Below, in pieces: positions 29,842 through 40,373 of a DNA stretch of 64,000 nt. Source of the stretch: Vibrio sp. ES.051. GTDB taxonomy: Bacteria; Pseudomonadota; Gammaproteobacteria; Enterobacterales; Vibrionaceae. Numbering within the stretch: position 1 is the first letter of the stretch; the number at the start of each line of letters is the position of its first letter. The notes beneath the pieces were generated by a model. That model made no database searches, was not told the DNA's origin, and saw only the letters and a list, made by a program, of their open reading frames with translations. The translations under genes and the position numbers were made by a program. The stretch is taken from positions 124,001 through 188,000 of the forward strand of contig NZ_PDJL01000006.1 in assembly GCF_002563795.1 (NCBI RefSeq). The letters run 5' to 3'.

Positions 29842-32685
29842 TTAATTGAACCACTGACCCCAAGCGTGTTTAACCCACTCTCTTTCCGCCACAAATTTAT
29901 CTTCTACAACATCCGCATCTAAATTAAGGAGATTTCTTCGATGTATTTCATTGCGCATCGAAGTATACGCTCGTATCAGTTGCATCGCTTGCTCTTCATC
30001 CATGACGTTTTGTGCAATGAGGGTTTCAAAAATTCTCACGTTATCACACCAACGGGTCAGTTTCGGTTTATCGTGACTATAATTGAGCACTAAGTACTGA
30101 GCGAGAAACTCGATGTCGGTAATGCCACCAATATCTTGTTTAAGCATAAAACGGCCTGGCTTTTTACCACCTAAATGACCACGCATTTTTTCCCGCATTT
30201 TAACGACATTGTTTTTTAACCTGACTTGGTCTCGCTGCTTGCACAACACATCGTGACGAGTATTGTGGAAGGCGATTGCAAGTGGCTCATCCCCATAAAT
30301 CATTCGGGCACGTACAAGCGCTTGATGTTCCCATGTCCAGGCTTCTTGGTGCTGGTAATCCTCAAATGCATCGGTTGGACTGACCAATAAACCTGATATA
30401 CCTGATGGGCGTAAACGGGTATCCACTTCATATAAGATGCCCGATGCAGTGCGGGTTGAGAAAATATGAATAATGCGCTGCGCCAACCGAAGGTAAAACT
30501 GACGGCCATCAATTTCTTTCTTGCCATCAGTACACACATTGACTGGACAGTCATGCAGAAAAACGATATCGAGATCAGAGTTATAGCCAAGCTCCCAGCC
30601 CCCAACTTTGCCATACCCCACCACGGCAAAGCCTTTTCCTTCACGCTCTTGCACGTGAGTTGGCTCACCATATTTCTCCGAGACTTGTAACCAAGCTTGG
30701 CCGACAACCGCATCAACGATAGCTTCTGCTAAATAGGTTAAGTGATCACTCACTTTCATGACTGACAGCACTCCCGCAATATCTGCGGCGGCAATACGCA
30801 GAATACAGATTTGCTTAAACTGGCGTAAAGCCTCCATCTGCTGTTCCATATCATCTTCAGGAATACGGGCAAGATAGTCGCGTAACTCCGTTCGGTAGCT
30901 ATCTAAAGGAATCGGATTATACAGCTGCGCCGGGTCGATCAACTCATCGAGCAGAATAGGGTAGCGAGATAACTGCTCAGAAATCATTGGACTTGAGGTA
31001 CACAAGCGCACCAGCTGCACCAAGGCGGCTGGATGTTCATCCAATAACTCTAAGTAAGTGGTTCGTGTGCAAATATTGTGCAGTAAATGCAGCACTCGCG
31101 GTAAGCCAAATTGAGCATCGGAATGAGCAAACACCGCATCAAACACTTTGGGCATCAAACGATTCAACACTTCACGTCCGCGAGGCCCGAGGGTTTTCTT
31201 GGCTAAATCCGCTTTAAAGTGAATGATGGTTTTGGCGCACAAGACAAAATCGTCGACTTGGATATCATGCTGTAAAATATGCTCAAGTACATCCTGCTTT
31301 TTGGCCATATCCCATAATTCATGGAAGTGACGGGCAACAGTGGTACTTTCATCTTCTTCGTCATCACCAATAAGCGACTCAAACACTTGATGCACATTTT
31401 CCATGTGCTGTTGTGTTTGCTCAATCAATTGTTCCCAAGATTCCAATCGCATCGCAGTGGCCAGTTTTAAGCGTTCCGTTTCGCCGTCAGGCAGCGTCTG
31501 CGTTTGCTTGTCCGCCATGGCCTGCAGCAAATTCTCTAATTGCCGCAGGTATTTGTAGGCGGCTTCCAAGTCACTCACGTCTTGAGGGGGCAGTAACGCC
31601 AGCTCTTCAATCCCCTGCAGCGTCTCCAGTAAACCTCGATTGCGCAGACACGGTTCCCGCCCCCCTCGGATCAATTGGAAAACTTGCGCGATAAACTCAA
31701 TCTCTCGAATCCCACCCGCGCCTAATTTGATGTTGTTACTTAATCCTCGACGACGCACTTCACTGCGGATCATCAATTTCATCCGGCGTAAAGATTGAAT
31801 CGCGCTGAAATCGATATAACGACGAAAGACAAAAGGACGCAGCATTTGACGAAGCTCTTGGTACTGCGAATACATTTCACATCCCATCACTCGTGCTTTG
31901 ATCATCGCATAGCGCTCCCAATCGCGTCCTTGCTCTTGGTAGTAATCTTCCAATGCGGCATAACTCATGACCAAAGGACCACTTTCACCAAAGGGGCGTA
32001 ACCGCATATCAACACGATAACAAAACCCATCAAAGGTTTGTTGATCAAGCGCTTTGATAATGCGTTGACCCAGACGAGTAAAGAACTGTGCATTGGCAAT
32101 GCTGCGGCGAGCACCTTGAGTTTCACCGTTTTCAGGGTAAGTAAAAATCAGGTCAATATCGGAAGAGAAGTTTAACTCGCCTCCCCCCAATTTTCCCATC
32201 CCAATCACCAACATTGGTTGCGCCTCACCTTCAGCATTGGTGGGCGTCCCCCACTCTTTACAACACGCCTGATATTGCCACTGGTAAGTTTCAAAGATCA
32301 TCGCTTCGGCCAATTGAGATAAATGACTTAAGGATTCTTCAAGTGTCCAAGTGTGCATGAAATCTTTCCACGCGATGTAAACCATTTCTCGGTTACGAAA
32401 CTGTCGCAATACTCGATGGCCGGCCACCTCATCCTGGCAATCGCTCAATCGAGCTGCGAGTCGCGATCGATAAGATTCTTGACGACTCGACTCGGCCAAC
32501 ATGGCTGGTAACTCACGCGCTAATACCTCATCTCGATGAATCGCTTCGGTAATGAACTGACTCAAACCAGACACATAGCGATACTGCTTTGCGATCTCAG
32601 TTGGCCAAAGAGCGAAGTAACCCGCTTCTTGGGCATTTTGTATGGCAAGTTCAGCGACAGAAATCAGTGGCGAAGGCAGCTGCAT
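29842..32685 (-). CDS. glnE: Glutamine synthetase adenylyltransferase/deadenylylase GlnE
   Basis: GlnE adds and removes AMP on glutamine synthetase in response to PII and glutamine. The protein has two nucleotidyltransferase domains, one containing [17 protein letters not shown] (deadenylylation, N-terminal half) and one containing [18 protein letters not shown] (adenylylation, C-terminal half), each followed by a helical linker. [13 protein letters not shown] at 32685 is chosen over a start 24 codons upstream (947 residues, the usual size). It is upstream of hldE on the same strand. Confidence 0.96.
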   Translation of the reverse strand: MQLPSPLISVAELAIQNAQEAGYFALWPTEIAKQYRYVSGLSQFITEAIHRDEVLARELPAMLAESSRQESYRSRLAARLSDCQDEVAGHRVLRQFRNREMVYIAWKDFMHTWTLEESLSHLSQLAEAMIFETYQWQYQACCKEWGTPTNAEGEAQPMLVIGMGKLGGGELNFSSDIDLIFTYPENGETQGARRSIANAQFFTRLGQRIIKALDQQTFDGFCYRVDMRLRPFGESGPLVMSYAALEDYYQEQGRDWERYAMIKARVMGCEMYSQYQELRQMLRPFVFRRYIDFSAIQSLRRMKLMIRSEVRRRGLSNNIKLGAGGIREIEFIAQVFQLIRGGREPCLRNRGLLETLQGIEELALLPPQDVSDLEAAYKYLRQLENLLQAMADKQTQTLPDGETERLKLATAMRLESWEQLIEQTQQHMENVHQVFESLIGDDEEDESTTVARHFHELWDMAKKQDVLEHILQHDIQVDDFVLCAKTIIHFKADLAKKTLGPRGREVLNRLMPKVFDAVFAHSDAQFGLPRVLHLLHNICTRTTYLELLDEHPAALVQLVRLCTSSPMISEQLSRYPILLDELIDPAQLYNPIPLDSYRTELRDYLARIPEDDMEQQMEALRQFKQICILRIAAADIAGVLSVMKVSDHLTYLAEAIVDAVVGQAWLQVSEKYGEPTHVQEREGKGFAVVGYGKVGGWELGYNSDLDIVFLHDCPVNVCTDGKKEIDGRQFYLRLAQRIIHIFSTRTASGILYEVDTRLRPSGISGLLVSPTDAFEDYQHQEAWTWEHQALVRARMIYGDEPLAIAFHNTRHDVLCKQRDQVRLKNNVVKMREKMRGHLGGKKPGRFMLKQDIGGITDIEFLAQYLVLNYSHDKPKLTRWCDNVRIFETLIAQNVMDEEQAMQLIRAYTSMRNEIHRRNLLNLDADVVEDKFVAEREWVKHAWGQWFN

Positions 32686-32745
32686 TTTTCTTCCTTGTTT
32701 GAAAAGCACGGTAATACACTCTTTTATACCAGAATCAGTACCAAT

Positions 32746-32777
32746 AAAAACGCCCACAAAAAGGTTGTGGGCGTTTT
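32746..32777 (-). terminator. Terminator between the chemoreceptor gene and glnE
   Basis: AACGCCCACAA pairs with TTGTGGGCGTT and is flanked by A and T runs on both sides. It ends the chemoreceptor transcript on the minus strand, before glnE. Confidence 0.88.
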
Positions 32778-32803
32778 ATCAAAAGTTCACGACTGGATAA
32801 AAG

Positions 32804-34060
32804 TTAGACTTGGAAAGATTTTATCTTCTTATCTAACTCACCAGCATTGTTTTGCATCATTTCAGACGTTTCAAGTAGTTCGGTCACCACAACGACGGAA
32901 GCTTCCACCAGTTCGCGTACATTAGTGAGGTTCTGGCTCATCTCTTCTGCCACGCTACTTTGCTGGCCAGAAGCTGTCGCAATTTGGAAGTTCATGTCGT
33001 TGATCTGCGTCACTTGCCCAACAATACCATCGAGCTCAGATCCAGCATTAGAAACCAACTCGTTTCCATCAGCCGCTTCCACAACGCTTTTCTCCATCAA
33101 CTCTACTGCAGACTCCGCACTAGTTTGTAATTGTGTGATCATCTCTTGAATTTCAACCGTCGCTTGTTGAGTTCGCTGTGCAAGATTGCGGACTTCATCC
33201 GCGACCACGGCAAAGCCTCGACCGGCTTCTCCTGCTCGAGCGGCTTCTATCGCCGCGTTCAGTGCAAGCAAGTTAGTTTGTTCAGAAATACCTTGGATGG
33301 TACCAACTACGCTGCCGATGGCCTCCACGCGTTCTTCAACTTGATTTACTGCGTGAGCGGAAGAAGCAATATCGGTAGAAAGCTCCCTCATTTTCGCCAT
33401 CGTACTTTGTAAGAACTGTTGACCAGAGATCGCTTGCGTTGACGCGTGCTCAGTAAGAGAGGAGGCTGTCTGAGCATGCTCTGCAACCGTTTGAACGGTC
33501 GAAGACATTTCGCTCATCGCGGTAGCAAGTTGATCAATCTCATTAAACTCTTCTTGTGCCGACTCTTTGGTTTCCGACATGCTCAGGGTCATGACTTCCG
33601 TCAATGTCGATAATTCGTCCGAAGCGTTGATCTGCATTCCGATCACGTCGTGCAGTTGGCGACGCGTCTTTTCAAGTTCACGTGCCACATCTCCGTATTC
33701 ATCTTTACAATCCATGCCAAAGGGAACAGAGAGGTTCTTGTTGGCCATTAATTTAATCGCGTCATTCAGATATTGCGTTTGACGTAGCATCACTCGCGCG
33801 GCCGCTAGGAGCAATACAACAAAAACAATAATAAGTAGCCCGGTTTGCCAGGCGATTTGCGTTAAATACGCTTCATAGTGTTGCTGAGCAACCTGCGCGT
33901 TTTGTGTCGCGGCTAAAAGTGAATCGTGAAAGGTGTTTGCGTCCCACAGTTGTTTCGCCACTATTAGGACGGTGCTGAAGACCATCAACATGACCATTTT
34001 AGGGATCAGTCGTATGTCGGATATGACCCTTTCCCATGGCTTAAATGCCAGCTTTTCCAT
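32804..34060 (-). CDS. Small methyl-accepting chemotaxis protein
   Basis: This 418-residue chemoreceptor has two membrane helices (about 22-38 and 73-92) enclosing a periplasmic loop of only about 34 residues, too small for a usual ligand-binding domain. A HAMP-like segment follows (about 93-145), then a full signalling domain with the highly conserved hairpin [20 protein letters not shown] and [18 protein letters not shown]. No CheR/CheB tether pentapeptide is seen at the C-terminus. The short periplasmic part suggests it senses a membrane-associated or internal state. It is divergent from a potassium-channel-like gene only about 90 bases away. Confidence 0.92.
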   Translation of the reverse strand: MEKLAFKPWERVISDIRLIPKMVMLMVFSTVLIVAKQLWDANTFHDSLLAATQNAQVAQQHYEAYLTQIAWQTGLLIIVFVVLLLAAARVMLRQTQYLNDAIKLMANKNLSVPFGMDCKDEYGDVARELEKTRRQLHDVIGMQINASDELSTLTEVMTLSMSETKESAQEEFNEIDQLATAMSEMSSTVQTVAEHAQTASSLTEHASTQAISGQQFLQSTMAKMRELSTDIASSAHAVNQVEERVEAIGSVVGTIQGISEQTNLLALNAAIEAARAGEAGRGFAVVADEVRNLAQRTQQATVEIQEMITQLQTSAESAVELMEKSVVEAADGNELVSNAGSELDGIVGQVTQINDMNFQIATASGQQSSVAEEMSQNLTNVRELVEASVVVVTELLETSEMMQNNAGELDKKIKSFQV

Positions 34061-34153
34061 TGTCAGTTCTCCATCGAGTCTTATATAGTCTTTTTATTGC
34101 TTACCGTGATGGTCGCGCTAGGATGCCATTACACGATTTATTTCGAGCTTCGT

Positions 34154-34927
34154 ATGAAAAATAATGATATCAAAGACAGCACACGACCGATGGGCCTGTT
34201 GTCACTTATTTTGTCTTTTATGGCACTATTTGTGATCTCTGGCTTGTTGTTTTTCTCTATTGATCACGAAACCCGTCAAGTACTTATCGGTCTGGATTTC
34301 ATAATCTGTAGTATTTTTCTATTACAGCTCACCATTGATTTGATCCGGTCCACAGATCGGTGGTTATTTCTTAAACGTCATTGGATAGATTTTGTGGCGA
34401 GCATCCCAATGATCGAGCCACTGCGCTTTGCTCGTATCTTTCATATTCTGCGAGTGGTATTAGTTCTGCGCTCTTCAAAGTTCATTCTGCATCAGCTCAA
34501 AGAAAACCGCCGCGAAACCACAATCGCCTCAATATTGTTGTTGATGGTGATCCTCATTACGATCGGTTCTAACGCAATGCTGTTTATCGAAGCGAAAAAT
34601 CCAGAAGCGAATATTCGCACCGGAGCCGACGCCTTGTGGTGGGTCTTTGTTACGATCTCGACCGTTGGTTACGGCGATCATTATCCGGTGACCTCAGGAG
34701 GAAAGTTTTTAGCCGTCATCATCATCGTTTGTGGTGTGGGGATCTTTGGTATGATTTCAGGTCTTATCACCTCCATTCTAACGGCACCCACCAAACAACA
34801 GACGCACAGTTCAATCAATAAAGAACGTATGCTTGAGCAACTCCTGAGCCAACAAGCCCAAATACTAGAGCGACTCGACGTTATGGAAAAAGAGCAGCAA
34901 CAAAGCAAAATCAAGACAAAAAAATAG
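34154..34927 (+). CDS. Voltage-gated-like potassium channel
   Basis: The 257-residue product has an ion transport architecture of about six membrane segments. A fourth segment carries spaced arginines (RFARIFHILRVVLVLRSSKF), resembling a voltage sensor. A pore helix and the potassium selectivity filter TVGYGD follow at about 170-175, then a last helix, and then a cytoplasmic coiled-coil tail rich in glutamine (about 205-257). The start at 34154 is used because it gives a hydrophilic N-terminus; a start at 34097 would overlap the divergent promoter area. The filter makes K+ selectivity very likely; the gating mode is inferred. Confidence 0.88.
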   Translation: MKNNDIKDSTRPMGLLSLILSFMALFVISGLLFFSIDHETRQVLIGLDFIICSIFLLQLTIDLIRSTDRWLFLKRHWIDFVASIPMIEPLRFARIFHILRVVLVLRSSKFILHQLKENRRETTIASILLLMVILITIGSNAMLFIEAKNPEANIRTGADALWWVFVTISTVGYGDHYPVTSGGKFLAVIIIVCGVGIFGMISGLITSILTAPTKQQTHSSINKERMLEQLLSQQAQILERLDVMEKEQQQSKIKTKK

Positions 34928-34947
34928 GACCGTGCGGTCCTATTTTT
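34922..34947 (+). terminator. Terminator of the potassium channel gene
   Basis: AAATAGGACC pairs with GGTCCTATTT around a four-base loop, with T residues after it. It directly overlaps the stop codon region and can also serve the converging CYTH-CHAD gene. Confidence 0.88.
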
Positions 34948-34966
34948 GTACTTATGCTCAGAGTGA

Positions 34967-36499
34967 TCATTGACGCCAATAAGGCTGCACTTCCACACTG
35001 ATCGCTCGGGTTTGATCCATAGCATGCAAAATTGAACGCTCTTGACGGTGCAGCCAACGTTCTAGTTGCTCTTTCTCACCATCTTCCAGCATATCAACCA
35101 GCGGCAGTAAGTGATTCAACATCAGTAGGTCATCAATTCCGTGTACTAAATCAGCCCAAGGAAGGCGGAAGCTGTTGCGCTCATCACAGTTGTATAAGCT
35201 CGCAAAGCCAATGCCCGTATATAGATTACGTAGCAAGCGGTAACGCTGGTCAACGTACTCTTGTGCCGAGAGATCACGCTCTGCCGGGAACGCTTCTACC
35301 AATTCAGCCCACGTACGATCCAGCTGCGTGACTGAAAACGGCATGATGTTGCTGGCCATTTTTTCACGCGCTTTTTCATCAAGAAACGGCTGCCAGCCAC
35401 GCGCTAAAATCCAGCGGCTAAGATCCAGCAGTAACCCGGTGTAACGCGCGGAATTGAGCAGCCCTAGCACTGCTTCACGGCTTGGCAGCTCTTGTAACTG
35501 CTGAGTTAACTCAGACACTAAGAACTTACGCGCATCCAGCTTACGAAGTACATTACCTTTATCATCTAAGAGTTCTTTAAGGTGCGCATGCTCATCTAAC
35601 CAACCCAACTCTTCTTCTAACCATTTTAACTCTTGACGCAGAATCGCACTGGCACGGCGAGGGACAACGCCGCCAAAGATGGTCAACGTTTGACGAATAA
35701 AACGAATCGCATTACTGATTTCACGCAGCGCTTCTACATTGTCACGCTCTGCGTAAATTTGCTCATGATAATGCCAATGTGACAGCGCATGCTCCAGCGA
35801 GTTAATCAAGCAATACTCAATTGTATCAGTCGGGCTACTATCCACCAACGCCAGCGACTTCACTTCGTCTCCAGTGTACCCAGCCGCCAGGCGATAGCCT
35901 TTTGCCGCTTTGCTTAAGTTACCCAAGCGCATGCCGCCATCTTCACAGAAGCAGCGAGCAAGCGAGAATAGCGCATCTGTTTGACCCGATTTTAGTTCAA
36001 GTTCAACTTCACAAATCGGTTCTTGCTTCTCTTCCCCATCTTCGCCTTTGGCAACGACCATACCTTGATCAAACGCGACCTCAACTTGGCTACCATCAGG
36101 CATGCCAATCAGCCACTGTTCACGTGTGAAGTTAGTCGAAAAAAGCGGCGCAAGTTCAGACTGAAGCGTTTCTGCATCTTTACCTGACGGCCAAATATCT
36201 GAGGGGTGTAGTGAAAGGTCCGGTTCATCACTGGTGTGCTCAGCATTGTATTCTGGCCTTTGATGCAAGCCTGCGACAACGCGCCCTGCAGTCTTTACGG
36301 TTTGGACAAAAACATCATCAAAACGGCGAATTCTTAAACCAATGTCGTGCTTTCTAAGCCATTTATCGGCGGTGTCAAAATAGGTGTTACCTAAGTCACG
36401 ACAACTATGCTGAAGTACTTTTGTCTCAGCAATTTTTTCTCGTAAAGTTTCTGAAAATTCTGGAGAAACAAAAAACTTCAGTTCTATTTCGGTTTCCAT
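34967..36499 (-). CDS. ygiF: CYTH-CHAD domain inorganic triphosphatase (YgiF-like)
   Basis: YgiF-type proteins hydrolyse inorganic triphosphate. The 510-residue protein starts at METEIELKFFV (36499), with the ExExK signature of the CYTH domain (about 1-200). A CHAD domain follows (about 220-500), rich in histidine and basic residues and thought to bind polyphosphate. A start 19 codons upstream would run into a hairpin and is rejected. It is divergent from a DUF47-Pit phosphate transport pair, consistent with a shared theme of phosphate metabolism. Confidence 0.92.
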   Translation of the reverse strand: METEIELKFFVSPEFSETLREKIAETKVLQHSCRDLGNTYFDTADKWLRKHDIGLRIRRFDDVFVQTVKTAGRVVAGLHQRPEYNAEHTSDEPDLSLHPSDIWPSGKDAETLQSELAPLFSTNFTREQWLIGMPDGSQVEVAFDQGMVVAKGEDGEEKQEPICEVELELKSGQTDALFSLARCFCEDGGMRLGNLSKAAKGYRLAAGYTGDEVKSLALVDSSPTDTIEYCLINSLEHALSHWHYHEQIYAERDNVEALREISNAIRFIRQTLTIFGGVVPRRASAILRQELKWLEEELGWLDEHAHLKELLDDKGNVLRKLDARKFLVSELTQQLQELPSREAVLGLLNSARYTGLLLDLSRWILARGWQPFLDEKAREKMASNIMPFSVTQLDRTWAELVEAFPAERDLSAQEYVDQRYRLLRNLYTGIGFASLYNCDERNSFRLPWADLVHGIDDLLMLNHLLPLVDMLEDGEKEQLERWLHRQERSILHAMDQTRAISVEVQPYWRQ

Positions 36500-36534
36500 A
36501 GCGATACCTTTTAAAGCAGATAGAAACAGGATAT

Positions 36535-36571
36535 GGCGATATTTCTCGCACGGCAAGCGAGAAATATCGCC
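36535..36571. repeat. Perfect 15-base inverted repeat between ygiF and the phosphate uptake genes
   Basis: GGCGATATTTCTCGC at 36535-36549 and its exact complement at 36557-36571 flank a seven-base spacer. It lies 36 bases upstream of the ygiF start and 135 bases upstream of the DUF47 gene. No T run follows on either strand, so it is not an ordinary terminator. It could be a 5' leader hairpin of ygiF or a protein-binding site. Confidence 0.85.
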
Positions 36572-36705
36572 GGAATGATGATCTAAAACAGTTTTAATGA
36601 GCGATTTAATGCGTTAACATGCGCGCCTTTATAGCCATCGTTCAACATTTCGCCAAGCACTGAAAAATGGTGTATGTTTTTTTAAGGTTATAGTTATTAG
36701 GTTGA

Positions 36706-37392
36706 ATGACCATGCCAGTAAATACAATTATGGGGTTATTTGCAAAGTCCCCAATTAAGCCTTTGCAACGCCACGTGGTGTGTGTCAACGAATGTTGTTC
36801 ACACTTGGTGAAATTCTTTGAAGTATCTTCAAAGGGTGACTGGGAAAAAGCAGCAGAAATTCGCGCACAAATTTCTCATCTCGAGAAAGAAGCGGATGTG
36901 CTGAAACGTGAAATCCGTCTAAAACTGCCTCGCGGTTTGTTTATGCCTGTCGATCGTACTGACATGCTTGAGCTCCTGACTCAACAAGACAAACTTGCAA
37001 ACCTGGCAAAAGACATTTCTGGCCGTGTATATGGTCGTCAACTTGTCATTCCAGAGGCTCTCCAATCAAACTTCCTCGCTTACGTTCAACGTTGTCTTGA
37101 TGCGGCTAATCAGGCGCAAAAGGTAATCAATGAACTTGATGAATTACTCGAAACTGGCTTTAAAGGTCGAGAAGTGACGCTCGTTGCTGAAATGATTCAT
37201 CAATTAGATGCCATCGAAGATGATACCGATGCTATGCAGATTGAACTTCGCCAACAATTGATGGCGATTGAATATGGCATGAACCCTATCGATGTCATGT
37301 TCTTATACAAGATTCTTGAATGGGTAGGTGGTATTGCCGACCAAGCGCAGCGCGTAGGTGCTCGTTTGGAAGTGATGCTATCTCGCTCTTAA
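36706..37392 (+). CDS. DUF47 (TIGR00153) PhoU-like protein
   Basis: This 228-residue all-helical protein belongs to the DUF47 family, distantly related to PhoU, and typically sits before a PiT-type phosphate transporter, as it does here. It has no membrane segment. A second ATG two codons downstream (MPVNTIMGLFAKSP) is an equally good start. It probably modulates the adjacent transporter, an inference from family context. The gap to pit is 130 bases. Confidence 0.92.
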   Translation: MTMPVNTIMGLFAKSPIKPLQRHVVCVNECCSHLVKFFEVSSKGDWEKAAEIRAQISHLEKEADVLKREIRLKLPRGLFMPVDRTDMLELLTQQDKLANLAKDISGRVYGRQLVIPEALQSNFLAYVQRCLDAANQAQKVINELDELLETGFKGREVTLVAEMIHQLDAIEDDTDAMQIELRQQLMAIEYGMNPIDVMFLYKILEWVGGIADQAQRVGARLEVMLSRS

Positions 37393-37522
37393 AACATAAG
37401 TTAACCACATAACGAAGAGCATAATGAACTCGTGTTACAAGGACGATGACTATTTTCATCGTCTTACGATTTGGCACGTGTAAAATTTTGTTCCGCTTGT
37501 TATAAAACAACTAGGTATTACG

Positions 37523-38782
37523 ATGGATATCCTTGCGAACTACGGCACTGTCCTGATTATTGTTGCAGCGCTTTTTGGTTTCATGATGGCGATTGGTATT
37601 GGCGCGAATGACGTGGCTAATGCGATGGGGACATCAGTAGGTTCAAAAGCGCTAACGGTGAAACAAGCTATCATCATTGCGATGATCTTCGAATTTGCAG
37701 GTGCTTACCTTGCTGGCGGTGAAGTAACAGACACTATCCGTAAAGGTGTAATCGAAACTTCTTTATTTGCTAGTCAACCTGACGTTCTTGTCTACGGTAT
37801 GATGTCAGCGCTGCTTGCGGCTGGTACTTGGCTGCTTCTTGCTTCTTACATGGGCTGGCCTGTATCCACGACTCACTCAATTATCGGTGCTATCATCGGT
37901 TTTGCGTGTGTGTCAGTCGGTACTGAGGCAGTTGACTGGGGCAGTGTTCAAGGCATTGTGGGTAGCTGGATCATTACACCGATCATCTCTGGCTTCTTTG
38001 CATACTTGATTTTTGTTAGCGCACAACGTCTGATTTTTGATACAGAAAGCCCGCTAATCAACGCGAAGCGTTTTGTACCCGTTTACATGTTCATCACGAC
38101 GATGGTGATCGCGCTAGTTACCATCAAAAAAGGCCTTAAACACGTTGGTCTTCATTTGACAAACGGTGAGGCTTGGGCTTGGGCTGCAGTTGTATCTGCC
38201 TTGGTGATGGTCGGTGGTTACCTATATATCCAGAAGAAATTCGCTAACCGCGAAGAAGACCATGGTTTTTCTGGCGTAGAAGGTATCTTCAGCGTGCTAA
38301 TGGTTATCACTGCTTGTGCAATGGCATTTGCACACGGTTCAAATGACGTAGCAAACGCAATTGGTCCACTTTCTGCGGTCGTATCGACCGTTGAGCACAT
38401 GGGTCAAATCACCGCGAAAAGCAGTATCGCATGGTGGATTCTTCCACTTGGTGGCGTTGGTATTGTGGTCGGTCTAGCAACGCTTGGTCATAAAGTAATG
38501 GCGACCGTTGGTACTGGTATCACTGAACTAACACCGAGTCGTGGTTTTGCTGCTCAGCTTGCAACCGCATGTACTGTCGTGCTTGCGTCTGGTACTGGCT
38601 TACCTATTTCAACGACTCAAACTCTCGTGGGTGCAGTTCTGGGGGTTGGCTTTGCTCGCGGTATCGCTGCACTTAACCTCGGCGTGGTACGCAACATCGT
38701 TGCATCATGGATTGTCACGCTACCAGCTGGTGCGCTACTGGCCGTGGTATTCTTCTATGGCATTCAAGCAACGTTCGCTTAA
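37523..38782 (+). CDS. pit: PiT-family inorganic phosphate transporter
   Basis: The 419-residue membrane protein has about ten to eleven helices in two related halves. Each half carries the PiT signature: GANDVANAMGTSVGS near residue 27 and GSNDVANAIGP near 272. PiT proteins import phosphate, usually as a metal-phosphate complex or with a proton or sodium ion. It is downstream of the DUF47 gene and ended by a terminator. Confidence 0.94.
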   Translation: MDILANYGTVLIIVAALFGFMMAIGIGANDVANAMGTSVGSKALTVKQAIIIAMIFEFAGAYLAGGEVTDTIRKGVIETSLFASQPDVLVYGMMSALLAAGTWLLLASYMGWPVSTTHSIIGAIIGFACVSVGTEAVDWGSVQGIVGSWIITPIISGFFAYLIFVSAQRLIFDTESPLINAKRFVPVYMFITTMVIALVTIKKGLKHVGLHLTNGEAWAWAAVVSALVMVGGYLYIQKKFANREEDHGFSGVEGIFSVLMVITACAMAFAHGSNDVANAIGPLSAVVSTVEHMGQITAKSSIAWWILPLGGVGIVVGLATLGHKVMATVGTGITELTPSRGFAAQLATACTVVLASGTGLPISTTQTLVGAVLGVGFARGIAALNLGVVRNIVASWIVTLPAGALLAVVFFYGIQATFA

Positions 38783-38833
38783 GCACTCCGTCAACAGAGT
38801 GTAAGCACTTTGTCATTATTGACTCAAACGCAC

Positions 38834-38861
38834 AGAAAGGGAGGCTTTGCCTCCCTTCTTT
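38834..38861 (+). terminator. Terminator of pit
   Basis: AGAAAGGGAGGC pairs with GCCTCCCTTCTT (one mismatch) around a TTT loop, followed by TG and T residues, about 50 bases after the pit stop. Confidence 0.8.
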
Positions 38862-38960
38862 GTTGCACCGACGTTTGAAACTACATACTATTCGTCTATT
38901 TCTGGCTCCAATAATTCGGTGCCAATGCTGTATCCAAAAAAAATCGTTAAGGGATTTACT

Positions 38961-39572
38961 GTGAAAAAACTAATCATCACGGTTTTGTTTACTTTGCTAG
39001 CAGCGCCAGCGGCCCTAGCAGCAGACCGTTATATTTCTGATGACCTATTCACTTTTATGCACTCAGGTCCAAACAACACTTACCGTATTATTGGGAGTGT
39101 TAACGCCGGCTCTAAAGTACAACTAATAAAAGCAAACAAAGACACTGACTACACGCAAATTCGTGACTCTCGTGGCCGCACTGGTTGGGTACAAAGCAAA
39201 TTTGTGACAAGCCAAGAAAGCATGGCTATCCGTCTTCCTCGTATTGAGCAAGAACTGGAGAAAGTGAAAGAACAACTCGCAAATGCTCGTCAAACGTCAG
39301 ATGCAGAAAAAGCCGGTTTAGTCACCTCACTAAAAACACGCAACCAACAGATTGCTGATCTTGAGAATAAGTACTCTGAGATCAGTGTTCAGCTGACGTC
39401 TGTTGAAACAGAAAACCGTGAGCTCAGTGCAAAACTTGACACCCAAAAAGATGACATGTTGCTGAAGTACTTCACTTACGGCGGCGGAGTCGCAGGTTTA
39501 GGTCTGTTATTTGGTTTGATTCTTCCTCATATTATTCCTCGCAGAAAGCGTTCTCCTTCAGGTTGGGCATAA
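38961..39572 (+). CDS. ygiM: SH3-domain protein, YgiM family (TIGR04211)
   Basis: The product (203 residues) has a signal peptide ending near ALA-ADRYIS, a bacterial SH3 domain (about 25-85), a coiled coil (about 90-165) and a C-terminal membrane helix (about 172-190) followed by a basic tail. The start is GTG at 38961, preceded by AAGGGA; the frame is open upstream to 38847, but those codons cover the pit terminator zone and would bury the signal peptide. The role is not established. In E. coli ygiM lies next to cca; here exeB-exeA lies between. Confidence 0.88.
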   Translation: MKKLIITVLFTLLAAPAALAADRYISDDLFTFMHSGPNNTYRIIGSVNAGSKVQLIKANKDTDYTQIRDSRGRTGWVQSKFVTSQESMAIRLPRIEQELEKVKEQLANARQTSDAEKAGLVTSLKTRNQQIADLENKYSEISVQLTSVETENRELSAKLDTQKDDMLLKYFTYGGGVAGLGLLFGLILPHIIPRRKRSPSGWA

Positions 39573-39628
39573 GCCTTCTCTATCTCGTCCTCAATGTGTA
39601 ACCATATTTCAGGGCGAGGTACTAAAAC

Positions 39629-39664
39629 GAAAAAAAGCCAGCGTTTTTCAACGCTGGCTTTTTA
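39629..39664. terminator. Bidirectional terminator between ygiM and exeB
   Basis: AAAAAAGCCAGCGTT pairs with AACGCTGGCTTTTTT around a four-base loop, with runs of A and T on both flanks, between convergent genes. Confidence 0.93.
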
Positions 39665-39695
39665 ATCGCTAAACCAATCATGAATGAGTCAACGT

Positions 39696-40373
39696 TTACC
39701 CTTTCCATTCATACAAAGCCGGTATACGGATCTGCTCGCCTTGAAACTCAACAATCACCGCTTGTGGTTGTATTTCCTTTAACGTGACTTGGCCATCGAC
39801 GATATCACCTTGGTGGTACTCAATATTGTTAATTTTAACCCAGCGTCGATTGACATCACTGGCGTACATATGTGTTTGTAAGTTAAGCGCAGGCAAACGC
39901 CCCTGCCATCGCCGAGCATTACGCTCTAACTCATTGACCCGTTCTGCTTGTGGTGACAGAGAGTCATCTCGCGACAATGCATTTTCGACCTTTCTTGCCA
40001 AATTGGGCGATAACGAGGATAAATCGAGATCATCCAAAGATAAGCTTAACTTCTCTCCCCCACGGGAGGAAGGTTGATTATCGCTTCGCGTAGGCGATGA
40101 CTCATTGGCCTGCGTATTATTCGCGTATTCTTCTTCTGCCGTAAAGGTGCCAATATCATGAGAGAGTTCTGCTCTTGGCCATTCTCTTGGTAATTGAGCA
40201 AGCTGACTGGTTTGTGGGTAATCTAACGTTGCGAATGGCTGTGCGACTTCAATTGTAGTGATTGGTGTTGCCGCCCCAACTGGCAGCGTAAGCAGGTCCA
40301 AATACCAAGCGCCCCCGATTGCTGATACGGTGATCGGCAACAGAAAGAAGCCTACATGTTTAATGAGTGACAT
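39696..40373 (-). CDS. exeB: Type II secretion assembly protein ExeB/GspB
   Basis: ExeB works with ExeA to place the ExeD/GspD secretin multimer in the outer membrane. The 225-residue protein has one N-terminal membrane helix (about 7-30), a disordered linker rich in S, E and N, and a C-terminal periplasmic domain (about 145-225; VNRRWVKINNIEYHQGDIVD) of the GspB family. Its start shares one base with the exeA stop codon, so translation is coupled. The remaining general secretion genes are not in this window. Confidence 0.92.
   Translation of the reverse strand: MSLIKHVGFFLLPITVSAIGGAWYLDLLTLPVGAATPITTIEVAQPFATLDYPQTSQLAQLPREWPRAELSHDIGTFTAEEEYANNTQANESSPTRSDNQPSSRGGEKLSLSLDDLDLSSLSPNLARKVENALSRDDSLSPQAERVNELERNARRWQGRLPALNLQTHMYASDVNRRWVKINNIEYHQGDIVDGQVTLKEIQPQAVIVEFQGEQIRIPALYEWKG

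Noticed and set aside
32746..32777. CRISPR-like or repeat array among the many short inverted repeats
   Set aside because: The many stem-loops in the window are single terminators in intergenic positions; no regularly spaced direct repeats with unique spacers were seen anywhere.
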